Of a DNA stretch of 64,000 nucleotides, positions 23,931 to 37,081 are shown in pieces (within the stretch, counting starts at the first letter, position 1; each line of letters starts with the position of its first letter). Under the pieces are notes generated by a model. That model had not been told where the DNA came from and made no database searches. It saw only the letters and a program-made list of their open reading frames with translations. Source of the DNA: Actinostola sp. cb2023 (taxonomy: Eukaryota; Cnidaria; Anthozoa; Actiniaria; Actinostolidae); NCBI GenBank assembly GCA_033675265.1, contig JAUJYZ010000996.1:45001-109000 (forward strand), in the 5' to 3' direction. A program made the translations under genes and the position numbers.

Positions 23931-24657
23931 GAGTGATTCCAATAGAGTGATTCCAATAAACCTGGGCATTAGAGTGCAATTTAGAAAAGCTTGAAAACTA
24001 AATAACTAATTAGTACTAAATAGCACTAATGAAACAATAGAAAACAATAGAAATACCTCTATTTAGTAGAGTGCAATTTAGAAAAGCTTGAAAACTAAAT
24101 AACTAATTAGTATTAAATAGCACTGATGAAACAATAGAAAACAATAGAAATAGCACTATTTAGTACTATTTAGTAATAGTACTATTTCACGCTTTTCTAA
24201 ATTGCACTCTACTATTTAAAGTTAGTACTATTTCACGCTTTTCTAAATTGCACTCTACTAACTACACCAATACACACTATTAGACACTCACTCTTTTGTT
24301 TTCTTTTGCTTCTTTGCATCAAATAAACACTGACAGCTAATTAGTAGTGCCCAGGTTTAGAGTGCAAATTAGAAAAGCTTGAAAACTAAATAACTAATTA
24401 GTACTAAATAGCACTAATGAAACAATAGAGAGTGCAATTTAGAAAAGTGTGAAATAGTACTAACTTTAAATAGTACTAAATAGTGCTATTTCTATTGTTT
24501 TCTATTGTTTCATTAGTGCTATTTAGTACTAATTAGTTATTTAGTTTTCAAGCTTTTCTAAATTGCACTCGAAAACAATAGAAATAGCACTATTTAGTAC
24601 TATTTAAAGTTAGTACTATTTCACGCTTTCCTAAATAGCACTCTATTGGAATCACTC
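23931..24657. mobile_element. nested MITE composite
   Basis: The outer ends are GAGTGATTCC and GGAATCACTC. Inside are a second copy of the same end (23945), at least three complete or partial GAGTGC MITEs (starts near 23971, 24066, 24360 and 24427, in both orientations), and the split body of a GAGTGATTCC element whose intact relative is at 40486-40626. Confidence 0.75.
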
Positions 24658-24727
24658 TATTTAGTTATTTAGTTATTTAGTTTTTTAGTTTTTTAGTTAT
24701 TTAGTTGTTTAGTTGTTTAGTTGTTTA

Positions 24728-24868
24728 GAGTGCAATTTAGAAAAGCGTGAAATAGTACTAACCTTAAATAGTACTAAATAGTGCTATTTCTATTGTTTTC
24801 TATTGTTTCATTAGTGCTATTTAGTACTAATTAGTTATTTAGTTTTCAAGCTTTTCTAAATTGCACTC
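24728..24868. mobile_element. GAGTGC MITE, inverted copy
   Basis: 141-bp foldback in the opposite orientation to 21748 (the internal tctattgttttctattg strand), with TA on both sides, inside the TTAGTTAT array. Confidence 0.85.
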
Positions 24869-25072
24869 TAGTTGTTTAGTTATTTAGTTATTTAGTTATT
24901 TAGTTATTTAGTTATTTAGTTATTTAGTTATTTAGTTATTTAGTTTTTTAGTTATTTAGTTTTTTAGTTTTTTAGTTATTTAGTTATTTAGTTATTTAGT
25001 TTTTAGTTATTTAGACTAGTTATTTAGTTATTTAGTTATTTAGTTTTTAGTTATTTAGTTATTTAGTTATTT
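24869..25072. repeat. (TTAGTTAT)n microsatellite
   Basis: About 25 degenerate units; it ends about 150 bp before the start codon of the TNF receptor gene. Confidence 0.9.
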
Positions 25073-25209
25073 ATTTAACGCGGATCTTATTTGTAAAGAC
25101 GGGCAATGATTGTTCTAAAAATAGTTGTAACGTCATTAAGCCTGTCAATCAATAGTTGATCGATGGTCGCTCTGAAGGCCTCGGTTCGACAATTTGCATC
25201 TTTTTCGAG

Positions 25210-25215
25210 ATGTGA
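25210..25215 (+). promoter_or_regulatory. start-stop upstream ORF (ATGTGA)
   Basis: ATG immediately followed by TGA, six bases before the proposed receptor start codon at 25221. If it is in the 5' UTR, a ribosome initiating here would terminate at once. Whether transcription starts upstream of it is not known. Confidence 0.45.
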
Positions 25216-25220
25216 GTGCG

Positions 25221-28200
25221 ATGAGATCGCCGTGTGTGCTGATTTTCTTTGTATTGGCGTTGTTCATAACGGTAAGTATGATCAATTCTACACAGCGATT
25301 GTGTTTTCAGACCTAATTTTTTAAGTGCATTTCTTTGATAGTCAACGATAAGTTTATAGAATCGACTGCCCGGACACAGCTCGATATGTTTAATATTTCT
25401 ATGCATTGTTTGCTTCATGATATATCAGGTATTTCGGTTATTATTAGAAGTCTATAACATAGTTTGTCTTCAGGTAGCTTCTTGTTATGTGTTGTTCAGG
25501 GTAAAATGAACATTACATTGAACGACCACCAAGAAATTAGCATTTTGATTTCTAGAAGAGCCGGTCGACAAACATGCCCGTGTTACACAAACCAACACAC
25601 AATTTTGTATGCCTCTTAAATCATATTCAATTAATGTTTGAACGCTAATGGTTTTCGTGGTTTTAGTTATATCGCTTTCGTTCGATTACAAGTCGAACTC
25701 TGCATGTATTCGATCGAAGACTAAACGAAACGTGTGTCGCTTTATAGTGTACATGTGACCTCAACTGATATACAAGATGCTTCCTTCTTATAGCTAGAAT
25801 TAGGTCTCTGTTCTATTGCCTTTTGCTTTACGAGTGAACAATAATCTATGGGAATGGTTTACGATAATTAGATTCTAGTTTATATCTTGATTCAAAGCGA
25901 TAATGATTGTGGTGAAGCTAGAAATCGCTGGTTGCTTCGCTTTCAAATATGTTGAAAACGCCATCTTGTTTAGCGTTCAATCAAACCAAGTCTTATGACT
26001 TATATTTGTTATTCAAAAAGCATTACTTTGTGAAGGGAAAATATTAAAGCATGGTTTGTTTTTGTGTAAGTTTTGAGTGCTAAAAACAATATAAAATCGT
26101 ATTTTTCTTTTGCTCAGCGGGGAATCGAGTTTGCGTACTTTACGACACTTGAACTATTTTGGTTTTGGAAGAGATAAAAAAGCAACTTATTCTTCTTCAC
26201 ATGAAATTTAAACAGTGTAGATATGACAGTTCCTTTGGGAAGTCGTTCAGTCAACTTTGAAGCAGAACTCGATCGGTTTACTGCATTTTGTTTGTTCCCG
26301 GTTCATTGCGTACACAAGTCACTAAGTTCTTGTTCAAACTTGCCCTCTAAGCACAATTATACCCAGACAATACTTGCATCATTATTGGCATAACTTTGCA
26401 TTGAATATCCACCAAAGTCCCGTATAATTGACTTTGTAAATCCTTCGTCAACTCTAAAAATTAAACAAAGGACATATTTTGCTATCGGCGCGCGACAGTC
26501 TATGGATATTACTATTTCGAACTTTACGCTTTATCTAAATTAACTTTTCAACTTTCAACTGGGTTTTGAGAACACTTGTATGATATTTTTGTCTGCAGGA
26601 TAATTCTTTGTCAAAGGGTCTGAGATATCTTGTAATCAGCTTTATTCAAACGGTAGTTTACAAAAAGTTCTACACTAGAACTGTCGTTACAATTATCGTT
26701 AGTAACTTAAAGAACAACAACATGGTTTTCTATACAAACATCTTATCAGTGTTTTTTTGTCGAACCCCTAGTTAACATCCTTCCAATTAGTTTCTAATAA
26801 TTAGAGATTCTGATAATCGAGCGACCCCCAACAAACATCACCTGTGTTGAGAAAACTTTAAAATAAATACATTTCGTTTATATTGTATGCGTGAAATAGT
26901 CTATACTTTTAATCCAAGATATTAATTAAGTTCCATTTGATTTATGTTCAGTATGTTGTTGTTTGATGTCGAAACGAAAGGTTTTCTTGTTATTTTTATT
27001 CAATATCAGTTCGGCTCATAACACATCTCATCATTTCCGGACCCAATGACATTTAAAGTCTGCACATTCACTTACTGTATTGATATTGCTGTACTCTTTG
27101 TACAGTATAGCAATGGATACAGCAATAATATTAGGATATAACTGAGAGAAAAGCTACACAAAATCTCTCGTTAACAAGCCTTCTACTTTTGTACAAACTG
27201 CTTTAGTAATTGACCAAACGCCTTTTCCGGTTTATAATAAAAATGTTGTAGTTATGATGGAAATACCGTATTATATATATCCGTCACCCAAGCCATAGGT
27301 ATTTTGTGTGAAGTTTGATACTAGTGTATAATATCCAATGTGTCCCTTTATGCTTTATGTTGATTGCTCAAAAATTACGAGAATTCGCTATTACACCGTT
27401 CAGTGAGCTGGAAAGGACCCATACTAGAGTCAGTCTTTCTCATGGAATAACCAGGCTAACGGGATTATTAGTGTTAGATGTATTCAAGAATATTACGATA
27501 TAGTTGTATTAGTTTTAGATTTCTTTGAAGTAATCAGCTGCTCATCTTCGTCAATATTTTACAAAACTTGTTTAGAGAGAAATCACTCATCATCTTATGA
27601 AACACTTAATAGATGTCTCATCGAATAAACGGTTTAATAAGTAACCCACTAGTGGCCAACGCAAAGCCTTCCATCCCGTTTAGGAGCCTTATATGGCGAG
27701 AACATTTTAGTAGCATGTCCCATTTCTTGGAACTCTTGATTTCATGGAGGAAATGAAAATAAATGTTACTTATTTATTTTAATCTTTTTGTAGAATGTGG
27801 TGTTAATTATTTTTATTACTATTTTTAGTTGTTATAACAGTTATTTTATGGTGGATGTTAAGTAAAGTTTGTTCATAGTTTGTCATGGTAATGATACACA
27901 GTGTTATTGTTTCCTATGGCTATTCTTATTTCTGCTAGTCGTATTTACCAAAATCTACTCGAATTGTGCTTCAATCGTTTATGCAAGGACTAGTTTGGTG
28001 TTTTTTTTACTTGTTAATGTTCTAGGTATGTTGCTGGGTTGTACCACATCCATTTCTACCATCGACAGACATTCGACGTGACGACCTTTTGTGTGACATA
28101 CAGGCCTCTGCGTGTATCACTTTCGTTTTCTCTACAGAATTGTGTAATTTCTTTCCTTAGTAAACAGTCATTGTCTTTAATTATTCAATTTGTAGAGTCA

Positions 28201-31138
28201 AGGCAACTACACTCCATCTCTTTATCTCGAATGTGGTAACTAATAAATACAGTTTTTTCCTTCGTTTAAAAATAATAAAACGTGCAGCTGGTCGATTATA
28301 ATTGTTGATGCATTTGATGGTATTGTTGTATTTGTTTTTGTCTTTTTCTTCTTGATATTGAAACGAACTAAGTGTAATTATGATACCACTCGAATACTTC
28401 GCACAGTCTTGATGTACTAATATTTCAGTGCTGTGTCTGTTTTCATATCGGGGATGTCTTGCATGACAGGATGACCTTGAGTAGTTTGACCATTCAAAGG
28501 TGGCTTGATGCCGAGTACAAGACACCTGCACACACTGATCTGTTCACTCATCTGTCGACTATTTGTTAAGAGTTTAATACCTTGAAGGACTGTACATTTA
28601 GACAAAGTGACATAAGATTGCTAACATAGTAAATTAACCCTGCCTTGCTACGTCAATCGTCATTTATATGACTAACTTGCTGTATTTGCCAGTATTATTA
28701 TCTTAACGTTAGTAAAGTCAAGTTGTGCCTAAACAGGTTTCAGTTGCCACTAACATCGAGTATTACATTGATTTAGCGACATACAATGGACTCTTCCTAA
28801 CTGAAAAAAATTATCTGATTAACAAACAATTCAATACACAGACTAACTGGAAATACAATTAGAAACAGGGAATTTCAAGTTGTAAGTAGAACTGTGTGCG
28901 AAATCGGTAAAACCGAGCGTGCAAAGGTCACTAAAATCGTCGTGAGCATATCGTGTGGTGAAGTGTATGATGATATACTGTTTCATATTACTGTAGATTA
29001 CAGCATATAGTCATCTTGACGAACCACACTTGGTTAATAAGGCCTTCAAATCGATTATCATCCGAGACAATAGAGAAGCAAAGCTTAGCGTGTGGCATAG
29101 TGTTGCCGTGGCTTGCCAAGGTCGAAACGGTCAATTAGTGAACTCTTTTCAAATGTCTCAGTCTTCAACGATTATTTATTTATCTCACGCATTAGTTCGT
29201 GGAGGAAGGACCGCCATGGTTGGATCGTGGTTGTTTGCACTATGTTTTTCATGATTGTACAAGTTGTTATATCAAGTGTAGATTACCAATGAACCGAAGT
29301 AGCAATGTATCAAACTATCCTGCTGCAAATCCTGCTCATTGTCGCTGCAAATGTACGTATAACGTAATAGCTTGTAGTTATAATAACTATAGTACGAAAA
29401 TGTTGTTATGGTGAACTAAATGATGTCCTCTGCATATACTTGGTGCAACTTGCCTCTCTTTTGACGTTTAACTTTAATATACTTAACTAGCTACCCGGAT
29501 CACGTGTATATTTCCCAGCTAGCATGCGCTACAGGCCGACAATGAATGCACTTGTAGTCTGAGGTAGAAAAGCTTGCTCTTCACTGAACTTGTCTTGACA
29601 CATTTGTAGTGATTTCCTGAATGAACTTATTGGTATAAGATTGCATGCTTATTGCATGATTATTGCATGATTATTGCAGCCTTATTGCATGATTATTGCA
29701 TGCTTATTGCATGCTTAAATTCTTATTGGTATAAGATTGTATGATTATTGCATTCTTATTCTTATTGGTATAAAGCCGAATCTACACGAGCTAATTTTCC
29801 TTGACCAGTTTTCCTTGACAAGGAAGACTTGCTCGTGTAGACGACAAAAAATTGTCAATTTTTCCTTGTCAAGGAAAACTTGTTCGTGTAAATGCGGCTT
29901 AAGATTGCATGCTTATTGCATGCTTATTCTTATTGGTATAAGATTGCATGCTTATTCTTATTGGTATAATATTGCATGCTTATTGCATGATTATTCTGAA
30001 TTTGTGCCATGATTTGTGGGTTTTCAATTGCATTTAACTTTGACAAGGAAACCATCAGCAACGTGTCTTAAAAAACGTATGTCTTGAGCGTTGAAGCACT
30101 TTGTTGGTTGATACCTTACTTGGCTAGAGATACTACAGCTCTCGCTCCGACAATCGTTATTTAGAAGGGATATCAAAGTTAGCGCATCTAAATGTCATGA
30201 CTGGGATACTTGGGCTTTTCTTTCGTGTTTAGTTGTAGAGTTAGTGCATTCAATGTCATGACTGGGATACTTGGGCTTTTCTTTCGTGTTTAGTTGTAGA
30301 GTTAGCGCATCTAAATGTCATGGCTGGGTACTTGGGCTTTTCTTTCGTGTTTAGTTGTAGAGTTAGCGCATCTAAATGTCATGACTGGGATACTTGGGCT
30401 TTTCTTTCGTGTTTAGTTGTAGAGTTAGCGCATCTAAATGTCATGGCTGGGTACTTGGGCTTTTCTTTCGTGTTTAGTTGTAGAGTTAGCGCATCTAAAT
30501 GTCATGACTGGGATACTTGGGCTTTTCTTTCGTGTTTAGTTGTAGAGTTAGTTAGCGCATCTCGATGTCATGACTGGGATACTTGGGCTTTTCTTTCGTG
30601 TTTAGTTGTAGAGTTAGCGCATCTAAATGTCATGACTGGGATACTTGAGCTTTTCTTTCGTGTTTAGTTGTAGAGTTAGCGCATCTAAATGTCATGACTG
30701 GGATACTTGGGCTTTTCTTTCGTGTTTAGTTGTAGAGTTAGCGCATCTAAATGTCATGGCTGGGTACTTGGGCTTTTCTTTCGTGTTTAGTTGTAGAGTT
30801 AGCGCATCTAAATGTCATGACTGGGATACTTTGGGCTTTTCTTTCGTGTTTAGTTGTAGAGTTAGCGCATCTAAATGTCATGGCTGGGTACTTGGGCTTT
30901 TCTTTCGTGTTTAGTTGTAGAGTTAGTGCATTCAATGTCATGACTGGGATACTTGGGCTTTTCTTTCGTGTTTAGTTGTAGAGTTAGCGCATCTAAATGT
31001 CATGACTGGGATATGCTTTTACAATAGAAGGTAAAATATAAAAAAAGTAAGAAAACTACAATAACACTAATATAATAATAATAATGATAATAATAATAAC
31101 GATGATAATGATAATAATAACAACAAATAATAATAATA

Positions 31139-31192
<54 letters not shown>

Positions 31193-31266
31193 TTTAATAA
31201 TAATAATAATAATAATAACTTTATTCTTCAAAATAATAATGAGAGATAAAAATAATAAAAAATATT

Positions 31267-31359
<93 letters not shown>

Positions 31360-31522
31360 GTATAATAATAATATAATAATAATAATAATAATAGTAAATA
31401 ATAGTAATAGTAATAGTAATAATAATAATAATATAATATAATATAATAATAATAATAATAATAATAAATAATATAATATAATAATAATAATAATATAATA
31501 ATATAGTAATAATAAATATATA

Positions 31523-31553
<31 letters not shown>

Positions 31554-34500
31554 TATAATAATAATAATAATAATAGTAATAGTAATATAATATAATAGTA
31601 ATAGTAATAGTAATAGTAATAGTAATAGTAATAGTAATAGTAATAGTAATAGTAATAGTAATAATAATAATATTTTAATTCTCAAAGAACGCATCGCAAC
31701 AAAGTTTCGATGCTGCCCAGGGGTACAACAATATATTTGTTAATGAATCATTGTTACTCGCATATTCATTCTTACTTTCACTCAGTTGTAAAACGCACTG
31801 AGATCAATATTTAGTGCGTTTAATTAAGAATGTGATTATTATTATTATTATTAGTGATACAAATAGAAAGATGAATCAGTGGCAAACGTCTTGGGCTGCA
31901 TTAAAGAGTTCTTACACTGATTATGTATCTGTTTCAGGTCATTTACGCCTCACGACTTTGTGGACTTTGTAATCCCGGTTTTTATCTAAACGGCTGTAAA
32001 AACAGCACAACACCAAATTGTGAAGGATGTCCTGATGATAGCTACAAACAAGGATTGAATTCTCGTACTCAATGCACTAGATGCTCTAACTGTAGAGGAA
32101 GAAATAACATTGAAGTACAGAAATGTAACGGTACTCATGATAGAAAGTGTCTATGTAAGAAAGGTTATTGGTACGATACAGGAGCGCTGTTTTGCTCACA
32201 TTGTAGTTCATGTCGAAGAGGGAAAGGAGTTACAAGAAACTGCACGCTTACAGCAGATACAAAATGTAATAGGTGCATTAGGGTAAGTGTATCCACTATG
32301 AACGGTAATAAATATGATGTCCAATGTAGCATAGGTGTATTAGTGTAAGTCGGTAATAAATATGATGTTCAATGTAGCATAGGTGTATTAGTGTAAGTCG
32401 GTAATAAATATGATGTTCAATGTAGCATAGGTGTATTAGTGTAAGTCGGTAATAAATATGATGTCCAATGTAGCATAGGTGTATTAGTGTAAGTCGGTAT
32501 TAAATATGATGTTCAATGTAGTAGGTGTATTAGTGTAAGTCGGTATTAAATATGATGTTCAATGTAGTAGGTGTATTAGTGTAAGTCGGTATTAAATATG
32601 ATGTTCAATGTAGCATAGTGTATTAGTGTAAGTCGGTATTAAATGATGTCCAATGTAGCATAGGTGTATTAGTGTAAGTCGGTATTAAATATGATGTTCA
32701 ATGTAGCATAGGTGTATTAGTGTAAGTCGGTAATAAATATGATGTTCAATGTAGCATAGGTGTATTAGTGTAAGTCTGTATTAAATATGATGTTCAATGT
32801 AGCATAGGTGTATTAGTGTAAGTAGGTATTAAATGATGTCCAATGTAGCATAGGTGTATTAGTGTAAGTCGGTATTAAATATGATGTTCAATGTAGCATA
32901 GGTGTGTATTAGTGTAAGTCGGTAATAAATATGATGTTCAATGTAGCATAGGTGTATTAGTGTAAGTCGGTATTAAATATGATGTCCAATGTAGCATAGG
33001 TGTATTAGTGTAAGTCGGTATTAAATATGATGTCCAATGTAGCATAGGTGTATTAGTGTAAGTCGGTATTAAATATGATGTTCAATGTAGCATAGGTGTA
33101 TTAGTGTAAGTCGGTAATAAATATGATGTCCAATGTAGCATAGGTGTATTAGTGTAAGTCGGTATTAAATATGATGTTCAATGTAGCATAGGTGTATTAG
33201 TGTAAGTCGGTATTAAATATGATGTCCAATGTAGCATAGGTGTATTAGTGTAAGTCGGTAATAAATATGATGTCCAATGTAGCATAGGTGTATTAGTGTA
33301 AGTCGGTATTAAATATGATGTTCAATGTAGCATAGGTGTATTAGTGTAAGGTGTAAGTCGGTAATAAATATGATGTTCAATGTAGCATAGGTGTATTAGT
33401 GTAAGTCGGTAATAAATATGATGTTCAATGTAGCATAGGTGTATTAGTGTAAGTCGGTATTAAATATGATGTTTAATGTAGCATAGGTGTATTAGTGTAA
33501 GTCGGTAATAAATATGATGTTCAATGTAGCATAGGTGTATTAGTGTAAGTCGGTAATAAATATGATGTTCAATGTAGTAGGTGTATTAGTGTAAGTCGGT
33601 ATTAAATATGATGTCCAATGTAGCATAGGTGTATTAGTGTAAGTCGGTAATAAATATGATGTTCAATGTAGCATAGGTGTATTAGTGTAAGTCGGTAATA
33701 AATATGATGTTCAATGTAGCATAGGTGTATTAGTGTAAGTCGGTATTAAATATGATGTCCAATGTAGCATAGGTGTATTAGTGTAAGTCGGTAATAAATA
33801 TGATGTTCAATGTAGCATAGGTGTATTAGTGTAAGTCGGTAATAAATATGATGTTCAATGTAGCATAGGTGTATTAGTGTAAGTCGGTAATAAATATGAT
33901 GTTCAATGTAGCATAGGTGTATTAGTGTAAGTCGGTATTAAATATGATGTTTAATGTAGCATAGGTGTATTAGTGTAAGTCGGTATTAAATATGATGTCC
34001 AATGTAGCATAGGTGTATTAGTGTAAGTAGGTAATAAATATGATGTTCAATGTAGCATAGGTGTATTAGTGTAAGTCGGTAATAAATATGATGTTCAATG
34101 TAGCATAGGTGTATTAGTGTAAGTCGGTAATAAATATGATGTTCAATGTAGCATAGGTGTATTAGTGTAAGTCGGTATTAAATATGATGTCCAATGTAGC
34201 ATAGGTGTATTAGTGTAAGTCGGTAATAAATATGATGTTCAATGTAGCATAGGTGTATTAGTGTAAGTCGGTAATAAATATGATGTTCAATGTAGCATAG
34301 GTGTATTAGTGTAAGTCGGTAATAAATATGATGTTCAATGTAGTAGGTGTATTAGTGTAAGTCGGTATTAAATATGATGTTCAATGTAGCATAGGTGTAT
34401 TAGTGTAAGTCGGTAATAAATATGATGTTCAATGTAGCATAGGTGTATTAGTGTAAGTCGGTAATAAATATGATGTTCAATGTTGATGATGATATTATGG

Positions 34501-37049
34501 TGATCACTTGTGTTGTATTTACAGGGCGTGACCTTCTCACCAGGCAACAGTAGAAATGAACCTTGTCGTGTTTGCAAGAAATGTAACAAGAACGAAGAAC
34601 TGATAAAACGTTGTACTCGACGAAAAGACACTGAATGCAAACCAGTTCCAGTCAAGAAAGAATTCCAATTAAAAAATAAGTCGAAATGGCCAGATAAAGT
34701 TGATGAAAAGACCACGATTGAGCCTACTATTGTGGAAACCTTATTACACAGAACAGGTAAAACAGGTTTTATAACAAGTTTTCTTATAAGAGAGATCTTT
34801 ATTCGAAGAAATTTATATCATTATCAAGTCAAAGGATTTCTTCGCTAACACTGTTGCAGTTGTTGTTGTTGTTGTTGGTGTTGGTGGTGTGTTGCATTAT
34901 GTTGTTGTTGTTGTTGGTGGTGGTGGTGTATTTCATTGTGTTGTTTTTTTGGTGGTGGTGGTGGTGTGTTGCATTATGTTGTTGTTGTTGTTGTTGTTGG
35001 TGTGTTGCATTGTGTTGTTGTTGTTGGTGGTGGTGTGTTGCATTATGTTGTTGTTGTTGTTGGTGGTGGTGGTAGTGTATTGCATTGTGTTATTTTTGGT
35101 GGTGGTGGTGTGTTGCATTATGTTGTTGTTGTTGTTGGTGGTGGTGGTAGTGTATTGCATTGTGTTATTTTTGGTGGTGGTGGTGTGTTGCATTATGTTG
35201 TTGTTGTTGTTGGTGGTGGTGGTGTATTTCATTGTGTTGTTTTTTTGGTGGTGGTGGTGGTGTGTTGCATTGTTGTTGTTGTTGTTGTTGTGTGTTGTGT
35301 GTTGTTGTTGGTGGTGGTGTGTTGCATTATGTTGTTGTTTTGGTGGTGGTAGTGTATTTCATTGTGTTATTTTTGGTGGTGGTGGTGTGTTGCATTGTGT
35401 TGTTGTTGTTGTTGTGGTGGTGGTGTATTTCATTGTGTTGTTTGTGGTGTGGTGGTGGTGTGTTGCATTATGTTGTTGTTATTGGTGGTGGTGGTGTTGT
35501 TGCATCGTGTTGTTGTTGGTGTGTTGCATTGTGTGTTGTTGTTGTTGTTGGTGGTGGTGGTGTGTTGCATTATGTTGTTGTTGTTGTTGGTGGTGGTAGT
35601 GTATTTCATTGTGTTTTTTTTTGTGGTGGTGGTGGTGGTGTATTTCATTGTGTTGTTTTTTGGTGGTGGTGGTGGTGTGTTGCATTATGTTGTTGTTATT
35701 GTTGTGGTGTGTGTTGCATTGTGTTGTTGTGGTGTGTTGCATTGTGTGTGTTGTTGTTGTTGGTGGTGGTGGTGTGTTGCATTATGTTGTTGTTGTTGTT
35801 GTGTGGTGGTGTGTATGTTCATTGTGTTATTTTTGGTGGTGGTGGTGTGTTGCATTGTGTTGTTGTTGTTGTTGGTGTGTTGCATTTGTTGTTGTTGTTG
35901 GTGGGTGTGTTGCATTATGTTGTTGTTGGTGGTGGTGGTAGTGTATTTCATTGTGTTATTTTTGGTGTGGTGGTGTGTGTTGCATTGTGTTGTTGTTGTT
36001 GGTGGTGGTAGTGTATTTCATTGTGTTTTTTTTGGTGGTGGTGGTGTGTTGTGTGTTGTTGTTGTTGTTGGTGTGTTGCATTATTGTTGTTGTTGGTGGT
36101 GGTAGTGTATTTCATTGTGTTATTTTGGTGGTGGTGGTGTGTTGCATTGTGTGTTGTTGTTGTTGGTGGTGTGTTGCATTATGTTGTTGTTGTTGGTGGT
36201 GGTAGTGTATTTCATTGTGTTATTTTTGGTGGTGGTGGTGTGTTGCATTGTGTTGTTGTTGTTGTTGGTGGTGGTGGTGTATTTCATGTGTTGTTTGTTG
36301 TTGTTGGTGGTGGTGGTGGTGTGTTTCATTGTGTTGTTTTCTGGTGGTGGTGGTGGTGTGTTGCATTATGTTGTTGTTGTTGGTGGTGGTGGTGGTGGTG
36401 GTGTGTTGCATTGTGTTGTTGTTATTGGTGGTGGTGGTGGTGTGTTGCATGTGTGTGTTGTTGTTGTGTGTTGCATTGTGTTGTTGTTGTGTTGTGTGTG
36501 GTGGTGTGTTGCATTGTGTTGTTGTTATTGGTGGTGGTGGTGTGTGTTGCATTGTGTTGTGGTGTGTTGCATTGTGTTGTTGTTGTGGTGGTGGTGGTGG
36601 TGTATTTCATTGTGTTGTTTTTGGTGGTGGTGGTGTGTGTGTTGCATTATGTTGTTGTTATTGGTGTGGTGGTGGTGGTGTGTTGCATTGTGTTGTTGTT
36701 GTGTGTTGCATTGTGTTGTTGTTGTTGTTGTGGTGGTGGTGTGTTGCATTATGTTGTTGTTGTTGTTGGTGGTGGTGGTGTGTATTTCATTGTTTTTTTT
36801 TTTGGTGGTGGTGTGTGTTGTGTGTTGCATTGTTGTGGTGGTGGTGGTGGTGTGTGCATTGTGTTATTTTTGGTGGTGGTGGTGTGTTGCATTATGTTGT
36901 TGTTGTTGTTGTTGGTGGTGTGGTGTGTTGCATTGTGTTGTTGTTTGTTGTTGGTGGTGTGTTGCATTGTGTTGTTGTTGTTGGTGGTGGTGGTGGTGTG
37001 TTGCATTGTGTTGTTGTTGTTGTTGGTGGTGGTGGTGTGTTGCATTATG

Positions 37050-37081
<32 letters not shown>

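Larger units (their letters stand above)
25272..31937 (+). other. intron 1 of the TNF receptor
   Basis: 6.7 kb. The first 4.3 kb is mostly unique AT-rich sequence with no recognised exon or RNA. Then come a degenerate gcatgattatt array, a foldback, a 62-bp array and an (ATA)n field. Confidence 0.6.

Noticed and set aside
31266..31694. Poly-Leu/Tyr/Ile ORF resembling a membrane protein
   Set aside because: Translation of the (ATA)n field in receptor intron 1.
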